NCBI GenBank assembly: GCA_900466475.1
Contig: UBMI01000009.1
Location: 1-64,000 of the forward strand
Direction: 5' to 3'
Origin: Hyphomicrobiales bacterium
Lineage (GTDB): Bacteria > Pseudomonadota > Alphaproteobacteria > Rhizobiales > Rhizobiaceae
Length of the DNA stretch: 64,000 nt
Shown: positions 1 through 7,794 of the stretch, piece by piece
Position numbering within the stretch: the stretch's first letter is position 1
How the letters are laid out: each line of letters starts with the position of its first letter
Translations under genes and position numbers: made by a program
The notes under the pieces: model-generated
Told to the model about the DNA's origin: nothing
The model's input: only the letters and a program-made list of their open reading frames with translations
Database searches by the model: none

Positions 1-63
1 CAGCCGGAGCTGTTTACCGAGGAGCTGCGCGCCTCCTTCAAGTCGCTGCGCGACCAGATCTGA
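1..63 (+). CDS. 3' end of an unidentified protein (partial)
   Basis: An open frame enters from the left edge and ends in TGA. Only the last 20 residues are inside the window, finishing in SLRDQI. They are too few to name a family. The next gene begins 73 bases downstream on the same strand, so the two could be co-transcribed. Confidence 0.55.
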   Translation, partial: QPELFTEELRASFKSLRDQI

Positions 64-136
64 CGGGAGCTCGCGGCGCGGCAGCCCGCGCCGCTCTCCC
101 TGAAAGCCAACCCTGTTTTCCCAAAGGATAGAGATC

Positions 137-679
137 ATGAGCGATAACCAGATCGTCGATTCCAGCTTTAGTGCCATCATCAATGCGCCGATCGAGAAGA
201 TCGATATTCCTCGATGGTGCTTCACGCTGCCGGAGAAGGAATACCAGTCCTGCTCGCCCGCCCATATCGCCGCCGGCTTTACGACGGCGCCCGACGGCAC
301 GCGCATGTCGATCAATGTCGAGACGATCGGTGGCAGCCTGATGGTGCAGCATTATGTCGAAACGCTTGCCGAGAAGGATCACCTGATCCTCGATTCCGAC
401 TCCGACGTCTTCACCCCGACCGGCCGCCTCACCATCCATGTGACCTGGGAACTCAGCGTCAAGGCGATCGACGGCGGCAGGTGCGAGTTCACCAACCGGG
501 TGCAGTCCTTCGCGACCGACGAAATGATGGCCTTCCTCGACCGGCAGGGCATTCCCTTCGAAGTGTTCCGCACGCAGCGCCAGCCGATGTCGATTGCCCA
601 CAACAAGGGCGAGACGCCGCTCTTTGCCGCCAGCATCGAGCGTTTCGCGCTGCGAAGCCAGTCATCCAAAGCGGCATGA
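137..679 (+). CDS. Hypothetical protein, possibly SRPBCC-like
   Basis: This is a 180-residue soluble protein with no signal peptide or membrane segment. The ATG follows a purine-rich stretch (AAAGGATAGAG) at suitable distance. The alternation of beta-rich segments (residues 50-110) with a C-terminal helix rich in Ala and Ser suggests an SRPBCC/START-like fold, but that is inference and I do not recognise the family. It sits 16 bases before an isochorismatase-like gene with an Ohr gene after that, so a small redox or detoxification operon is plausible. Confidence 0.6.
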   Translation: MSDNQIVDSSFSAIINAPIEKIDIPRWCFTLPEKEYQSCSPAHIAAGFTTAPDGTRMSINVETIGGSLMVQHYVETLAEKDHLILDSDSDVFTPTGRLTIHVTWELSVKAIDGGRCEFTNRVQSFATDEMMAFLDRQGIPFEVFRTQRQPMSIAHNKGETPLFAASIERFALRSQSSKAA

Positions 680-695
680 GGCCAGGGAGAGCAGG

Positions 696-1340
696 ATGAT
701 AGACCTTTCCTATGAGCGCGACATTACCGGCCTTCTGGTGGTCGATCCCTATAACGACTTCATCTCCGAAGGCGGCAAGATCTGGCCGCGCATCCAGGCC
801 GTGGCCGAGGCCAACAACTGCGTGCCGCATATGCTCGAGGTGCTGACGGCAGCACGCGAGGCGAAGCTGCCGGTTTTCTTCGCCATGCACCACCGCTACC
901 GCGAGGGGGACTACGAAAACTGGAAATACATCGCCCCCATCCAGAAGCTCGCCTGGAACCGCCGCACATTCGAATTCGGCACCTGGGGTGGCGAGTTCAA
1001 GGCTGAATTCGTGCCAGCGTCCGGTGAAGTCGTGGCCTCGGAACATTGGTGCTCCAGCGGTTTTGCCAATACCGACCTCGACAACCAGCTCAAGCGGCGA
1101 GGCATTCACCGGCTGATCGTCATCGGCCTGATCGCCCATACCTGCATCGAGGCGACGGTCCGTTTCGCCGCCGAGCTCGGCTACGACGTGACGGTCGTGA
1201 AGGACGCTATCGCCGACTATTCCGACGAGATGATGCATGCCGCACTCGTCATCAACATGCCGAACTATGCAAGCGCCATCGTGACGACGGAACAGGTCGT
1301 CGCGGCGATCAAGGCGGCGCAGAGCACCGGGCCCGCGTGA
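696..1340 (+). CDS. Isochorismatase-like cysteine hydrolase
   Basis: This 214-residue protein of the isochorismatase/nicotinamidase superfamily shows the N-terminal acidic residue in VVDPYNDF (Asp17) and the nucleophile in LIAHTCIEATVRFA (Cys150) before the typical cis-peptide-type helix. The ATG at 696 is chosen because GGGAGAGCAGG precedes it; the longer open frame upstream reads as non-coding. The canonical Lys of the K-x3-S-A-F-x-T-x-L motif aligns with His117 (HWCSSGFANTDL), so the usual Asp-Lys-Cys triad is altered. The substrate cannot be told from sequence. Neighbours are an SRPBCC-like protein upstream and Ohr downstream. Confidence 0.85.
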   Translation: MIDLSYERDITGLLVVDPYNDFISEGGKIWPRIQAVAEANNCVPHMLEVLTAAREAKLPVFFAMHHRYREGDYENWKYIAPIQKLAWNRRTFEFGTWGGEFKAEFVPASGEVVASEHWCSSGFANTDLDNQLKRRGIHRLIVIGLIAHTCIEATVRFAAELGYDVTVVKDAIADYSDEMMHAALVINMPNYASAIVTTEQVVAAIKAAQSTGPA

Positions 1341-1408
1341 ACGGGCAGGGCGCCTTGCGCCCTTTTCGGCAGTCGGAGTTTCTATCAAACTTTCAAAGGA
1401 GAAAATCC

Positions 1409-1828
1409 ATGGATCAGCATTCGAAGGTGCTCTACACGGCCAAGACCCATACGAGTGGCGGGCGTGAAAACGGCGTTGCGCGCAGCTCCGATGGCCGCCT
1501 CGACCTGCGCCTCTCCGTGCCCGGCTCGGCGCGGATCGGCACCAACCCCGAACAGCTCTTCGCCGCCGGCTGGTCGGCCTGCTTCGAAAGCGCAATCGGC
1601 ATCATTGTGCAGAAGAGGAAGATCGCATTGTCAGGCGATGTCACGATCGATGCGGAAGTCGATCTCAATCTTTCCGATGCCGGCTATTTCCTGACGGCAC
1701 GGCTCAATGTCGGCATTCCCGGCGTGGAGCGCGATGTGGGCCAGTCGCTGATCGAGGAGGCGCATCACATCTGCCCCTATTCGAAGGCGACGCGCGGGAA
1801 TATCGACGTGACGATCCGGCTGGTTTGA
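1409..1828 (+). CDS. ohr: Organic hydroperoxide resistance protein, Ohr/OsmC family
   Basis: This 139-residue protein has both peroxidatic and resolving cysteines of the Ohr group: Cys58 in EQLFAAGWSACF and Cys122 in HHICPYSKATRGN. Ohr enzymes are cytoplasmic thiol peroxidases that reduce organic hydroperoxides using lipoylated proteins or thiols. The length and the CPYSKATRGNI ending fit Ohr rather than OsmC. AAAGGAGAAAATCC precedes the ATG. No MarR-type OhrR regulator, the usual partner, is adjacent in this window. Confidence 0.93.
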   Translation: MDQHSKVLYTAKTHTSGGRENGVARSSDGRLDLRLSVPGSARIGTNPEQLFAAGWSACFESAIGIIVQKRKIALSGDVTIDAEVDLNLSDAGYFLTARLNVGIPGVERDVGQSLIEEAHHICPYSKATRGNIDVTIRLV

Positions 1829-1904
1829 TTGAGGCAGGACTGAAGGGAGGGTGTCTTGCCAGCCGCGCCCCGTTCAACCCCAAGGCCGCCTGCCACCCGA
1901 AACC

Positions 1905-2537
1905 TTACCGGGGCCGCCTGATCGCCCGTACCTTGCCGCTGCCGCCGCCACCTGCGTAGAAGACATCGGCCCCATCGGATTCCAGCCCGGAAACACCGGT
2001 GCCCTCGGGCATCTCCAGCCGTTCGAGGACGTCGCCGGTCTTGGGGTCGATGCGGCGCAGGTCGCTCTTGTCGTCCTGCCAGGTGGCGTGCCAAAGCTCG
2101 CCGTCTACCCAGGTGACACCGGTGACATGGCGCTTGGATTCGATGGTGCGCAGGATCTTGCCGGTCTCCGGGTCGATCTGGTGGATGCAGTTTTCGCGAT
2201 ACTGGCCGACCCAGAGGCTGCCTTCGCACCAGGCCATGCCGGAATCGGCGCCTTTGCCGGGGGCAGGGATGGTCGCGACCACCGCGCCGGTCTCCGGATC
2301 GATCTTGCGGATCTTGTCCTCGGCGATCTGGAAGATGTAGCGCCCGTCAAAGGCGGTGCCGGCATGGGCGGCGACATCGATCGCACGCAGCTCGGCGCCG
2401 CTCTCAGGGTCCAATGCCCGCAGGTTTTCTCCCGCCGCAAACCAGACCTTGCTGCCGTCATAGGTGACGCCGCCGATGTTGCGCGTGCCCTCGAAGGGTC
2501 CGTATTCCCTGATGATCTCTGCCTGTGATGTCTTCAT
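1905..2537 (-). CDS. Beta-propeller protein, glutamine cyclotransferase/Vgb-like
   Basis: This 210-residue protein is built from repeated blades of the form D-P-E-T-G (LDPESGAEL, IDPETGAVV, IDPETGKIL, IDPKTGDVL), each followed by a G-x-x-W/Y strand. This resembles Vgb-type or glutaminyl-cyclotransferase-like beta-propellers. No signal peptide is visible, so a cytoplasmic location is inferred. It is the second gene of a minus-strand unit, 84 bases after a winged-helix regulator, and divergent from a DUF899 gene. The enzymatic activity, if any, is unknown. Confidence 0.8.
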   Translation of the reverse strand: MKTSQAEIIREYGPFEGTRNIGGVTYDGSKVWFAAGENLRALDPESGAELRAIDVAAHAGTAFDGRYIFQIAEDKIRKIDPETGAVVATIPAPGKGADSGMAWCEGSLWVGQYRENCIHQIDPETGKILRTIESKRHVTGVTWVDGELWHATWQDDKSDLRRIDPKTGDVLERLEMPEGTGVSGLESDGADVFYAGGGGSGKVRAIRRPR

Positions 2538-2621
2538 GGCGCTCCATCCCCTTTCTCACCGGCTCTTTGCCTGGTGCAATTCCGGTCGCAAAACCGCTGC
2601 GCACTCTTGCCGGAACTACTT

Positions 2622-3842
2622 TTAGTCGCTGGGCAGCGGACCCGGGAGTAACAATGTTGTCGGGAAGCCGACGACCGGCGGCATCATCCAGCGCCGCGCC
2701 CTGCCATTGCCGAAATACTGCACCTTGCCGGCGTCCTGCAGCGCTTCCAGCGCCCGCTGCACCGTGCGTGGGCTCAGGCTCAGCGCAATTGCCAGAGCCG
2801 TGCTCGACCAGGATTCTCCATCGGCGAGAAGCGCCAGCAGCGAGGCGTGCTCCTCCTCGACCGGCGGGGCGAGCACGACGACTTTGCGTCCGTCCTGCGG
2901 CAGCAGCATGAAGCCGTGGCTCGTCGCCTTGACTTCGGCAAGATCGGCAAGTGCTGCGCGCAGCCGGCCGATCTCGACGCGCAGCCGCGCCCGGTGGGAT
3001 TCATCGGCGTGACGGGCGCGGAAGGCGCGGGCGAGAAGAACCGAGCGCAGGACATCTGACGGTGCGGCCTCGGCGAGCGTGCGGGCGAGCGCAAACAGCA
3101 CAGGGCGGCTTGCGAGCGGCACGATCGCGCTGCCGGCGCGCACCACGTTGCGGCAGGCATCGATGACGAGCGTATCGGAGGCAAGCAGCGCTTCGACCTC
3201 CTGAAGCTGCAACAGGCGCTGGGTGCCGCCATCGATCAGGCGGGCGGCCGGCGCCTCCAGGGCTTTTGCGGCTTCTTTCACCTCGACGACAAGTGCCGGT
3301 ATGCCGGCTTTTTGCGCCGCGTCAGCCGCCTGGGCCAGCGCCTGGCGCGCGGGCTCCGTGCGTAGCCGGCGGATTGCGACACCGGCGACGGCAAGTTCAT
3401 GGCCGGCGCGGGCAGCCGGCGGCAGCGGCGAGGGGTCGAGATCGGCGAGCAGCTTTTCGGCAGCATCGAGATGGCCGATCAGAAGGAGGCGGCGGATCTG
3501 CAGGTTGCGGGCGTGTGCCGCGTTGACGCGGTCGCCGCGTCTTTCGAGCGTGAGGCGCGCGCCTTCCAGCGCCTTTTCCGGCCAGGCGAGATCACGCGAG
3601 ACCAGAGCGATTTCGGCTTCGGCCACGATGCAGCGGGCGCGCGCCACGGCCTCGCGCGGGCCGAAGGCATGGGCAGCGCTCTTCAGGAGTGCCTTGGCGC
3701 GGGCGAGATCGCCGAGCTGGGCCATGGCGATGCCGCGAAGGGCGAGCGCCGGCGGGTCGTCGCGCAGCGCCACGCGCTTCATCGCCCCCAGTGCATCGCC
3801 CACCGCCAGCGCCTGTGCGGCGGCTGTAATCAGCGAGTCCAT
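2622..3842 (-). CDS. Transcriptional regulator with TPR-like body and C-terminal winged helix
   Basis: This 406-residue protein has an Ala/Leu/Arg-rich helical body of TPR-like hairpins (residues 1 to about 330). The C-terminal 75 residues contain a recognisable HTH (SSTALAIALSLSPRTVQRAL) followed by a wing (GKVQYFGNGRARRW). The ATG at 3842 (MDSLITAAAQAL) is preferred over one 14 codons upstream because the protein-like pattern begins there. It lies divergently from the DUF899 gene and directly ahead of the beta-propeller gene, so it probably regulates one or both. The effector is unknown. Confidence 0.78.
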   Translation of the reverse strand: MDSLITAAAQALAVGDALGAMKRVALRDDPPALALRGIAMAQLGDLARAKALLKSAAHAFGPREAVARARCIVAEAEIALVSRDLAWPEKALEGARLTLERRGDRVNAAHARNLQIRRLLLIGHLDAAEKLLADLDPSPLPPAARAGHELAVAGVAIRRLRTEPARQALAQAADAAQKAGIPALVVEVKEAAKALEAPAARLIDGGTQRLLQLQEVEALLASDTLVIDACRNVVRAGSAIVPLASRPVLFALARTLAEAAPSDVLRSVLLARAFRARHADESHRARLRVEIGRLRAALADLAEVKATSHGFMLLPQDGRKVVVLAPPVEEEHASLLALLADGESWSSTALAIALSLSPRTVQRALEALQDAGKVQYFGNGRARRWMMPPVVGFPTTLLLPGPLPSD

Positions 3843-3959
3843 CGGAATCCCGTCACACTTGTAACTCCCACCCCTCGGCAACAAGACCTAGTTTATTCCC
3901 CATCGGCAGGCAACGGCCCGCCGTCGGATACGTTTCAACGCAATGAGAGGAGAATAACC

Positions 3960-4742
3960 ATGATGATGCACAAGACCGGAACACGGGCGGAATGGCTGCA
4001 GGCGCGAATTGCGCTCCTGGAACAGGAAAAGGAACTGACGCGCCGCAGTGACGAGATCGCCGCAAAGCGCCAGGAACTGCCCTGGGTGAAGATCGACAAG
4101 GAATACAAGCTGGAGACCGAAGCCGGCATCGTGCCGCTTGCTGACCTCTTCAAAGGCCGCTCGCAACTGCTCGTCTATCACTTCATGTTCGGCCCAGATT
4201 ACACGGCCGGCTGCCCGTCCTGCTCGTCGATCGCCGATGGCTTCAACGGCGTCACCGTTCACCTCGAAAACCACGATGTCGCCTTCAGCGCCGTTTCCCG
4301 CGCGCCGCTCGACAAGCTTCTCGGGTTCAAGAAGCGCATGGGCTGGACCTTCGACTGGGCCTCGTCATCAACAAGCGATTTCAACCGCGACTTCAATGTC
4401 TGGTTCACGCCGGAGGAACAACAGAGCGGCGGCATCGAATATAACTTCCGCCGCGAACCGCCGATCCCGGCCGTGCTGCAGCAACAGAAGCCAGGTGGTG
4501 AGCAAAGCCCGGACGACCTCATCTCCTCGATGACCGGCACCGATATCAACACCTTCGCCCGTGAGCGGCCGGGCCTCAGCGCCTTCGTAATGCAGGGCGG
4601 CGATATCTACCACACCTATTCCTCCTATGCCCGAGGGGTGGATGGCGTGTGGGCCATGTACCAGTGGCTCGATCGCGCGCCGCTGGGCCGCAACGAGGAA
4701 GGCGTCTGGTGGCGCCACCACGACCGCTACGAGGCAGCGTAA
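3960..4742 (+). CDS. DUF899 thioredoxin-fold protein
   Basis: This 260-residue protein is typical of DUF899. It has an N-terminal helical segment with a Glu/Arg-rich stretch, the LPWVKIDKEY motif near residue 40, a thioredoxin-like C-P-S-C motif at Cys85/Cys88 (GCPSCSS), then the aromatic DFNVWF and W-W-R-H-H-D tail. It is predicted cytoplasmic; a redox role is suggested by the CxxC but not proven for the family. GAGAGGAGAATAACC gives a strong ribosome-binding site. The stop codon overlaps the start of the next gene (TAATG), implying translational coupling. Confidence 0.9.
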   Translation: MMMHKTGTRAEWLQARIALLEQEKELTRRSDEIAAKRQELPWVKIDKEYKLETEAGIVPLADLFKGRSQLLVYHFMFGPDYTAGCPSCSSIADGFNGVTVHLENHDVAFSAVSRAPLDKLLGFKKRMGWTFDWASSSTSDFNRDFNVWFTPEEQQSGGIEYNFRREPPIPAVLQQQKPGGEQSPDDLISSMTGTDINTFARERPGLSAFVMQGGDIYHTYSSYARGVDGVWAMYQWLDRAPLGRNEEGVWWRHHDRYEAA

Positions 4743-5026
4743 TGCGCCCGTCAGTCTCCACAGGAGCCGGCAATTCCGCCGGCTCCATCCTGTTATCCGG
4801 CATTGCGCGCGGGCTAACTTTTGCGGCGGCGCCGACATTTGCCGTCATGGCCGCACTTTCGGCAAGCGAGCCGGCGGCCGACATGATCTGCTCGATGGCT
4901 GGCATGCAGATGGATGGGTCACCGCTCTTCAGCGGCATGGTGCCGATGTATCTGCTGATGGGACTGTTTCATGTCGGGCCCTGGCTCAGATGGATGGGCG
5001 GCGAGGGAAGTTTCCGCCGCTCGTGA
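4742..5026 (+). CDS. Small two-helix membrane protein coupled to DUF899
   Basis: This is a 94-residue protein starting at the ATG that overlaps the DUF899 stop codon. It shows two hydrophobic helices, around residues 15-42 and 62-80, with a Met-rich loop between them (MICSMAGMQMDG) and a basic C-terminus. The Met- and Cys-bearing loop could bind a metal, but that is inference. The family is not recognised. Its co-translation with DUF899 suggests that the two act together. Confidence 0.7.
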   Translation: MRPSVSTGAGNSAGSILLSGIARGLTFAAAPTFAVMAALSASEPAADMICSMAGMQMDGSPLFSGMVPMYLLMGLFHVGPWLRWMGGEGSFRRS

Positions 5027-5040
5027 GACGGCACGAATTC

Positions 5041-5059
5041 GGTTTCCTTTACGGAAACC
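5041..5059. repeat. 7-bp inverted repeat downstream of the DUF899 operon
   Basis: GGTTTCC and GGAAACC are separated by five bases, just after the stop codon at 5026. The stem could end transcription of the DUF899 unit, but no T-run follows, so terminator function is uncertain. Confidence 0.4.
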
Positions 5060-5155
5060 CGGACATAACGGCGTCTCGCTCTCAGGATCTCCCTGATCGA
5101 GTTCTCTGCGACGGTGGCTGCAGTCTCGTTTTTTATTGGCGTTTTTCAAAAGCTT

Positions 5156-5174
5156 GACCGCCGCCAAGGCGGTC
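5156..5174. repeat. 7-bp GC-rich inverted repeat upstream of the ankyrin-cytochrome gene
   Basis: GACCGCC and GGCGGTC are separated by GCCAA, about 75 bases ahead of the ATG at 5251. It is either an operator or a 5'-leader hairpin for the downstream gene; no factor is known for it. Confidence 0.4.
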
Positions 5175-5250
5175 GAACCTGTTCCTGCTGTTCGGTCAAG
5201 GAGACAGGGTGTATATTAGTCGATCGTAATTTGCGGCAAGGAACAGCAAG

Positions 5251-6162
5251 ATGCGCGGGCTCGTGGCAAGCGTGTTCATCTATCTGATTGCTCTTACAAG
5301 TTCCCATGCTGGTCCGCTTCATGACGCGGCCGGCAAGGGCGACCTGGCTGCGATCGCGGCGGCCCTTGATGCCGGGGCCGACATCGAGGAGCAGGACAAG
5401 GGAGCCACTCCGCTGTTTCTTGCCGTTCGCAGCGATCATCCGCAGGCAGCAGAATTGCTGATCGAGCGCGGGGCGAATGTGAACCACGAGTCGGCGATTG
5501 GCCTGCCGATCACCGGTGCCGTCCTCAAGGGCTCCCCCGACCTCATCCGGATACTATTGGCGAACGGTGCCGATGCCAATGCGGCAGCGAGGGGCGAGCG
5601 CATGCTGCATTTCGCAGTCGCGAGCGGGTGTCTGGACTGCGTCAAGCTCCTGGTTGAAGCCGGTGCCGACGTCAACGCAATATGGGTCCGTGGCGATCCC
5701 GCGCGCCTGCCAAGCATCATTACTGCCTATCACCTTGCAAGGCACGACGATCATGCCGATATCGCCGACTACCTCTTGGCTCACGGCGTCATCATAAAAA
5801 AGCCGGAGCCGATTTCCGCAAAGCTGGCAGCGGGCGACCCGGCGAAGGGTGCAACATTCTTCGCATCCAATTGCGCCGGCTGTCATGTCAAACGTCCGCA
5901 GGATGTGCCCAACAAGGGGCCGAACCTGTGGAACGTGGTGGGACGGGACAAGGCCTCGACGAAATTCCCAGGCTACTCGCGAACCCTGTCGGCCTGGGAA
6001 GGGCCATGGACCTACGAGGACCTCAATATCTTCATCGCCGGGCCCTCTCTCACGACGCCAGGCGTGAATATGGACGTTCGCGGCGCGCCCGAAGAAGCCG
6101 ATCGCGTCAACGTCATCGCTTATCTGAGAACACTCAGCGACAATCCTGTTCCGCTGCCCTGA
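5251..6162 (+). CDS. Secreted ankyrin-repeat protein fused to a c-type cytochrome
   Basis: This 303-residue protein has a signal peptide (residues 1-20, cleavage after SSHA). Residues 22-180 form four to five ankyrin repeats (GATPLFLAV, GADVNA, LLVEAGADVN). A class I cytochrome c domain follows from about residue 190, with heme-binding C-A-G-C-H at 208-212 and a probable axial Met274 (PGVNMDV) before the closing helix VNVIAYLRTL. Export to the periplasm and covalent heme attachment are inferred from these motifs. An ankyrin-cytochrome fusion suggests electron transfer to a docked protein partner. It appears monocistronic. Confidence 0.88.
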   Translation: MRGLVASVFIYLIALTSSHAGPLHDAAGKGDLAAIAAALDAGADIEEQDKGATPLFLAVRSDHPQAAELLIERGANVNHESAIGLPITGAVLKGSPDLIRILLANGADANAAARGERMLHFAVASGCLDCVKLLVEAGADVNAIWVRGDPARLPSIITAYHLARHDDHADIADYLLAHGVIIKKPEPISAKLAAGDPAKGATFFASNCAGCHVKRPQDVPNKGPNLWNVVGRDKASTKFPGYSRTLSAWEGPWTYEDLNIFIAGPSLTTPGVNMDVRGAPEEADRVNVIAYLRTLSDNPVPLP

Positions 6163-6221
6163 ACAGTTTCGAGGGCAGGTTATGACGAACCCGTTCAATT
6201 CCCCAATCGCGCCAACGTGAT

Positions 6222-6247
6222 GGAACACGGTCAGCTACCCTGACGTT
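6222..6247 (+). promoter_or_regulatory. EcfG-type (general stress) promoter candidate
   Basis: GGAAC at 6222-6226 and CGTT at 6244-6247 are separated by 17 bases, which fits the alphaproteobacterial EcfG consensus GGAAC-N16/17-CGTT. It points at the MFS gene whose ATG is about 100 bases downstream. Confidence 0.5.
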
Positions 6248-6347
6248 TCCGCCTCGCTGTCTCCCGGCAGCATGCCCACCCTGACACCCCTTCCGACGGC
6301 ATCCGGAATTGCCCGCTCGCCGCCGCTTTCGGACGGAGGAAATACAT

Positions 6348-7598
6348 ATGTCCGCATTGGCAAGCCTGCGCGCGCTCACCCCGCAGCAGCGCAATACCGT
6401 GATCGCCAGCTATCTCGGCTGGATGCTCGACGCCTTCGATTTCTTCATTCTCGTTTTCGTTCTCAAATATATCGCCGAGGAGTTTCATACCGACGTTCCC
6501 GCGGTGTCGGTGGCGATCTTCTTGACCCTTGCCATGCGGGCGCTCGGCGCTCTGATCTTCGGGCTTGCGGCAGATCGTTACGGGCGGCGCATCACGCTGA
6601 TGGTGGATGTGATGCTCTATTCGCTCTTTGACTTCCTCACCGGTTTTTCGACGGGGCTCACCATGTTCCTGGTTTTGCGTGCCCTCTATGGCATCGCCAT
6701 GGGCGGGGAGTGGGGTGTCGGTGCCTCGCTCGTCATGGAGACAGTGCCGGAGGAGAGCCGCGGCATTGTTTCTGGCATCCTGCAGGCGGGTTATCCGTCC
6801 GGATATCTGCTGGCTTCGCTGCTGTTCTTCCTGCTTTTCCCCGTCATCGGCTGGCGCGGCATGTTTTTCGTCGGCGTCGCTCCGGCACTGCTCGTGCTTT
6901 ATATCCGCCGCAACGTTCAGGAGAGCCCGGCTTTCGTGAAGCGACAACAGCAGGGACGCCGGCCGTTTCTCACCGTGTTGCGCGAAAATATTCCGCTCTT
7001 CATCTGGGCGGTGCTCCTGATGACCGCTTTCAACTTCTTCAGCCACGGCACCCAGGATATCTACCCGACCTTCCTCGAAAGCCAGCGCAACTATTCAAGC
7101 TATACGGTCGGCGCGATCGCCATCGTCTACAATATCGGCGCCATTCTTGGCGGGCTGTTCTTCGGCGCGCTGTCGCAGCGCATCGGCCGCAAGCGGGCGA
7201 TCGTCATCGCCGCACTGATTGCCGTGCCCGTCGCGCCGCTCTGGGCCTATGCACCGGGGCCGGTGCTGCTCGCGCTCGGCGCCTTCCTGATGCAGTTCTT
7301 CGTCCAGGGCGCCTGGGGCATCGTGCCTGTACATCTCAACGAGCTTTCGCCAGACGAGGTACGCGGCACATTCCCCGGCTTCGCCTACCAGCTCGGCAAT
7401 CTGCTGGCCTCGGGCAACGCCACGATGCAGGCGGACCTCGCCGCCCATTGGAACGGCGACTACGCTTATGCGTTGGTCATAGTGGCGGTGATCGTTGCCG
7501 TCGTCGTCGCAGCGCTTTCGGGCCTGGGATACGAGAAGAAAGATGTCCGCTTCGGCACGGAGGAGGCCGAGGAGCCGCATGGCGCGATGCGAGTTTAG
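6348..7598 (+). CDS. MFS transporter, sialate/lactate:H+ symporter-like
   Basis: This 416-residue protein has twelve hydrophobic helices. The N-terminal LGWMLDAFDFFI motif and the loop-2 signature GLAADRYGRR (around residues 75-85), repeated in the second half as GALSQRIGRKR, mark the major facilitator superfamily. The LDAFDFF start is characteristic of the sialic-acid/lactate (SHS) group, so a carboxylate or sugar-acid substrate is likely but not proven. ATG 6348 follows GGACGGAGGAAATACAT. An EcfG-like promoter lies upstream and a terminator hairpin immediately downstream. Confidence 0.88.
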   Translation: MSALASLRALTPQQRNTVIASYLGWMLDAFDFFILVFVLKYIAEEFHTDVPAVSVAIFLTLAMRALGALIFGLAADRYGRRITLMVDVMLYSLFDFLTGFSTGLTMFLVLRALYGIAMGGEWGVGASLVMETVPEESRGIVSGILQAGYPSGYLLASLLFFLLFPVIGWRGMFFVGVAPALLVLYIRRNVQESPAFVKRQQQGRRPFLTVLRENIPLFIWAVLLMTAFNFFSHGTQDIYPTFLESQRNYSSYTVGAIAIVYNIGAILGGLFFGALSQRIGRKRAIVIAALIAVPVAPLWAYAPGPVLLALGAFLMQFFVQGAWGIVPVHLNELSPDEVRGTFPGFAYQLGNLLASGNATMQADLAAHWNGDYAYALVIVAVIVAVVVAALSGLGYEKKDVRFGTEEAEEPHGAMRV

Positions 7599-7615
7599 CG
7601 CTGCCTGTGGCTGTG

Positions 7616-7648
7616 AAGGCCGGCGGCCAGGGCTGCCGGCCTTTCCTT
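7616..7648 (+). terminator. Rho-independent terminator after the MFS gene
   Basis: A 9-bp perfect stem, AAGGCCGGC with GCCGGCCTT, encloses a 10-base loop and is followed by TTCCTT. It lies 17 bases after the MFS stop codon. Confidence 0.65.
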
Positions 7649-7794
7649 GTGAGCCAGGTCACGGGCAGGCTATGCGCCAGGCGATGCCTAGTTCTGCCAG
7701 GTATTTCTGATCCCGCCCGGTTTTTCCTTTTTTAAGATCATTGTCCTACCTTTTGCCGGCGCCGGTTCTATATTGCGTACCGCCGCGAGGGTTC

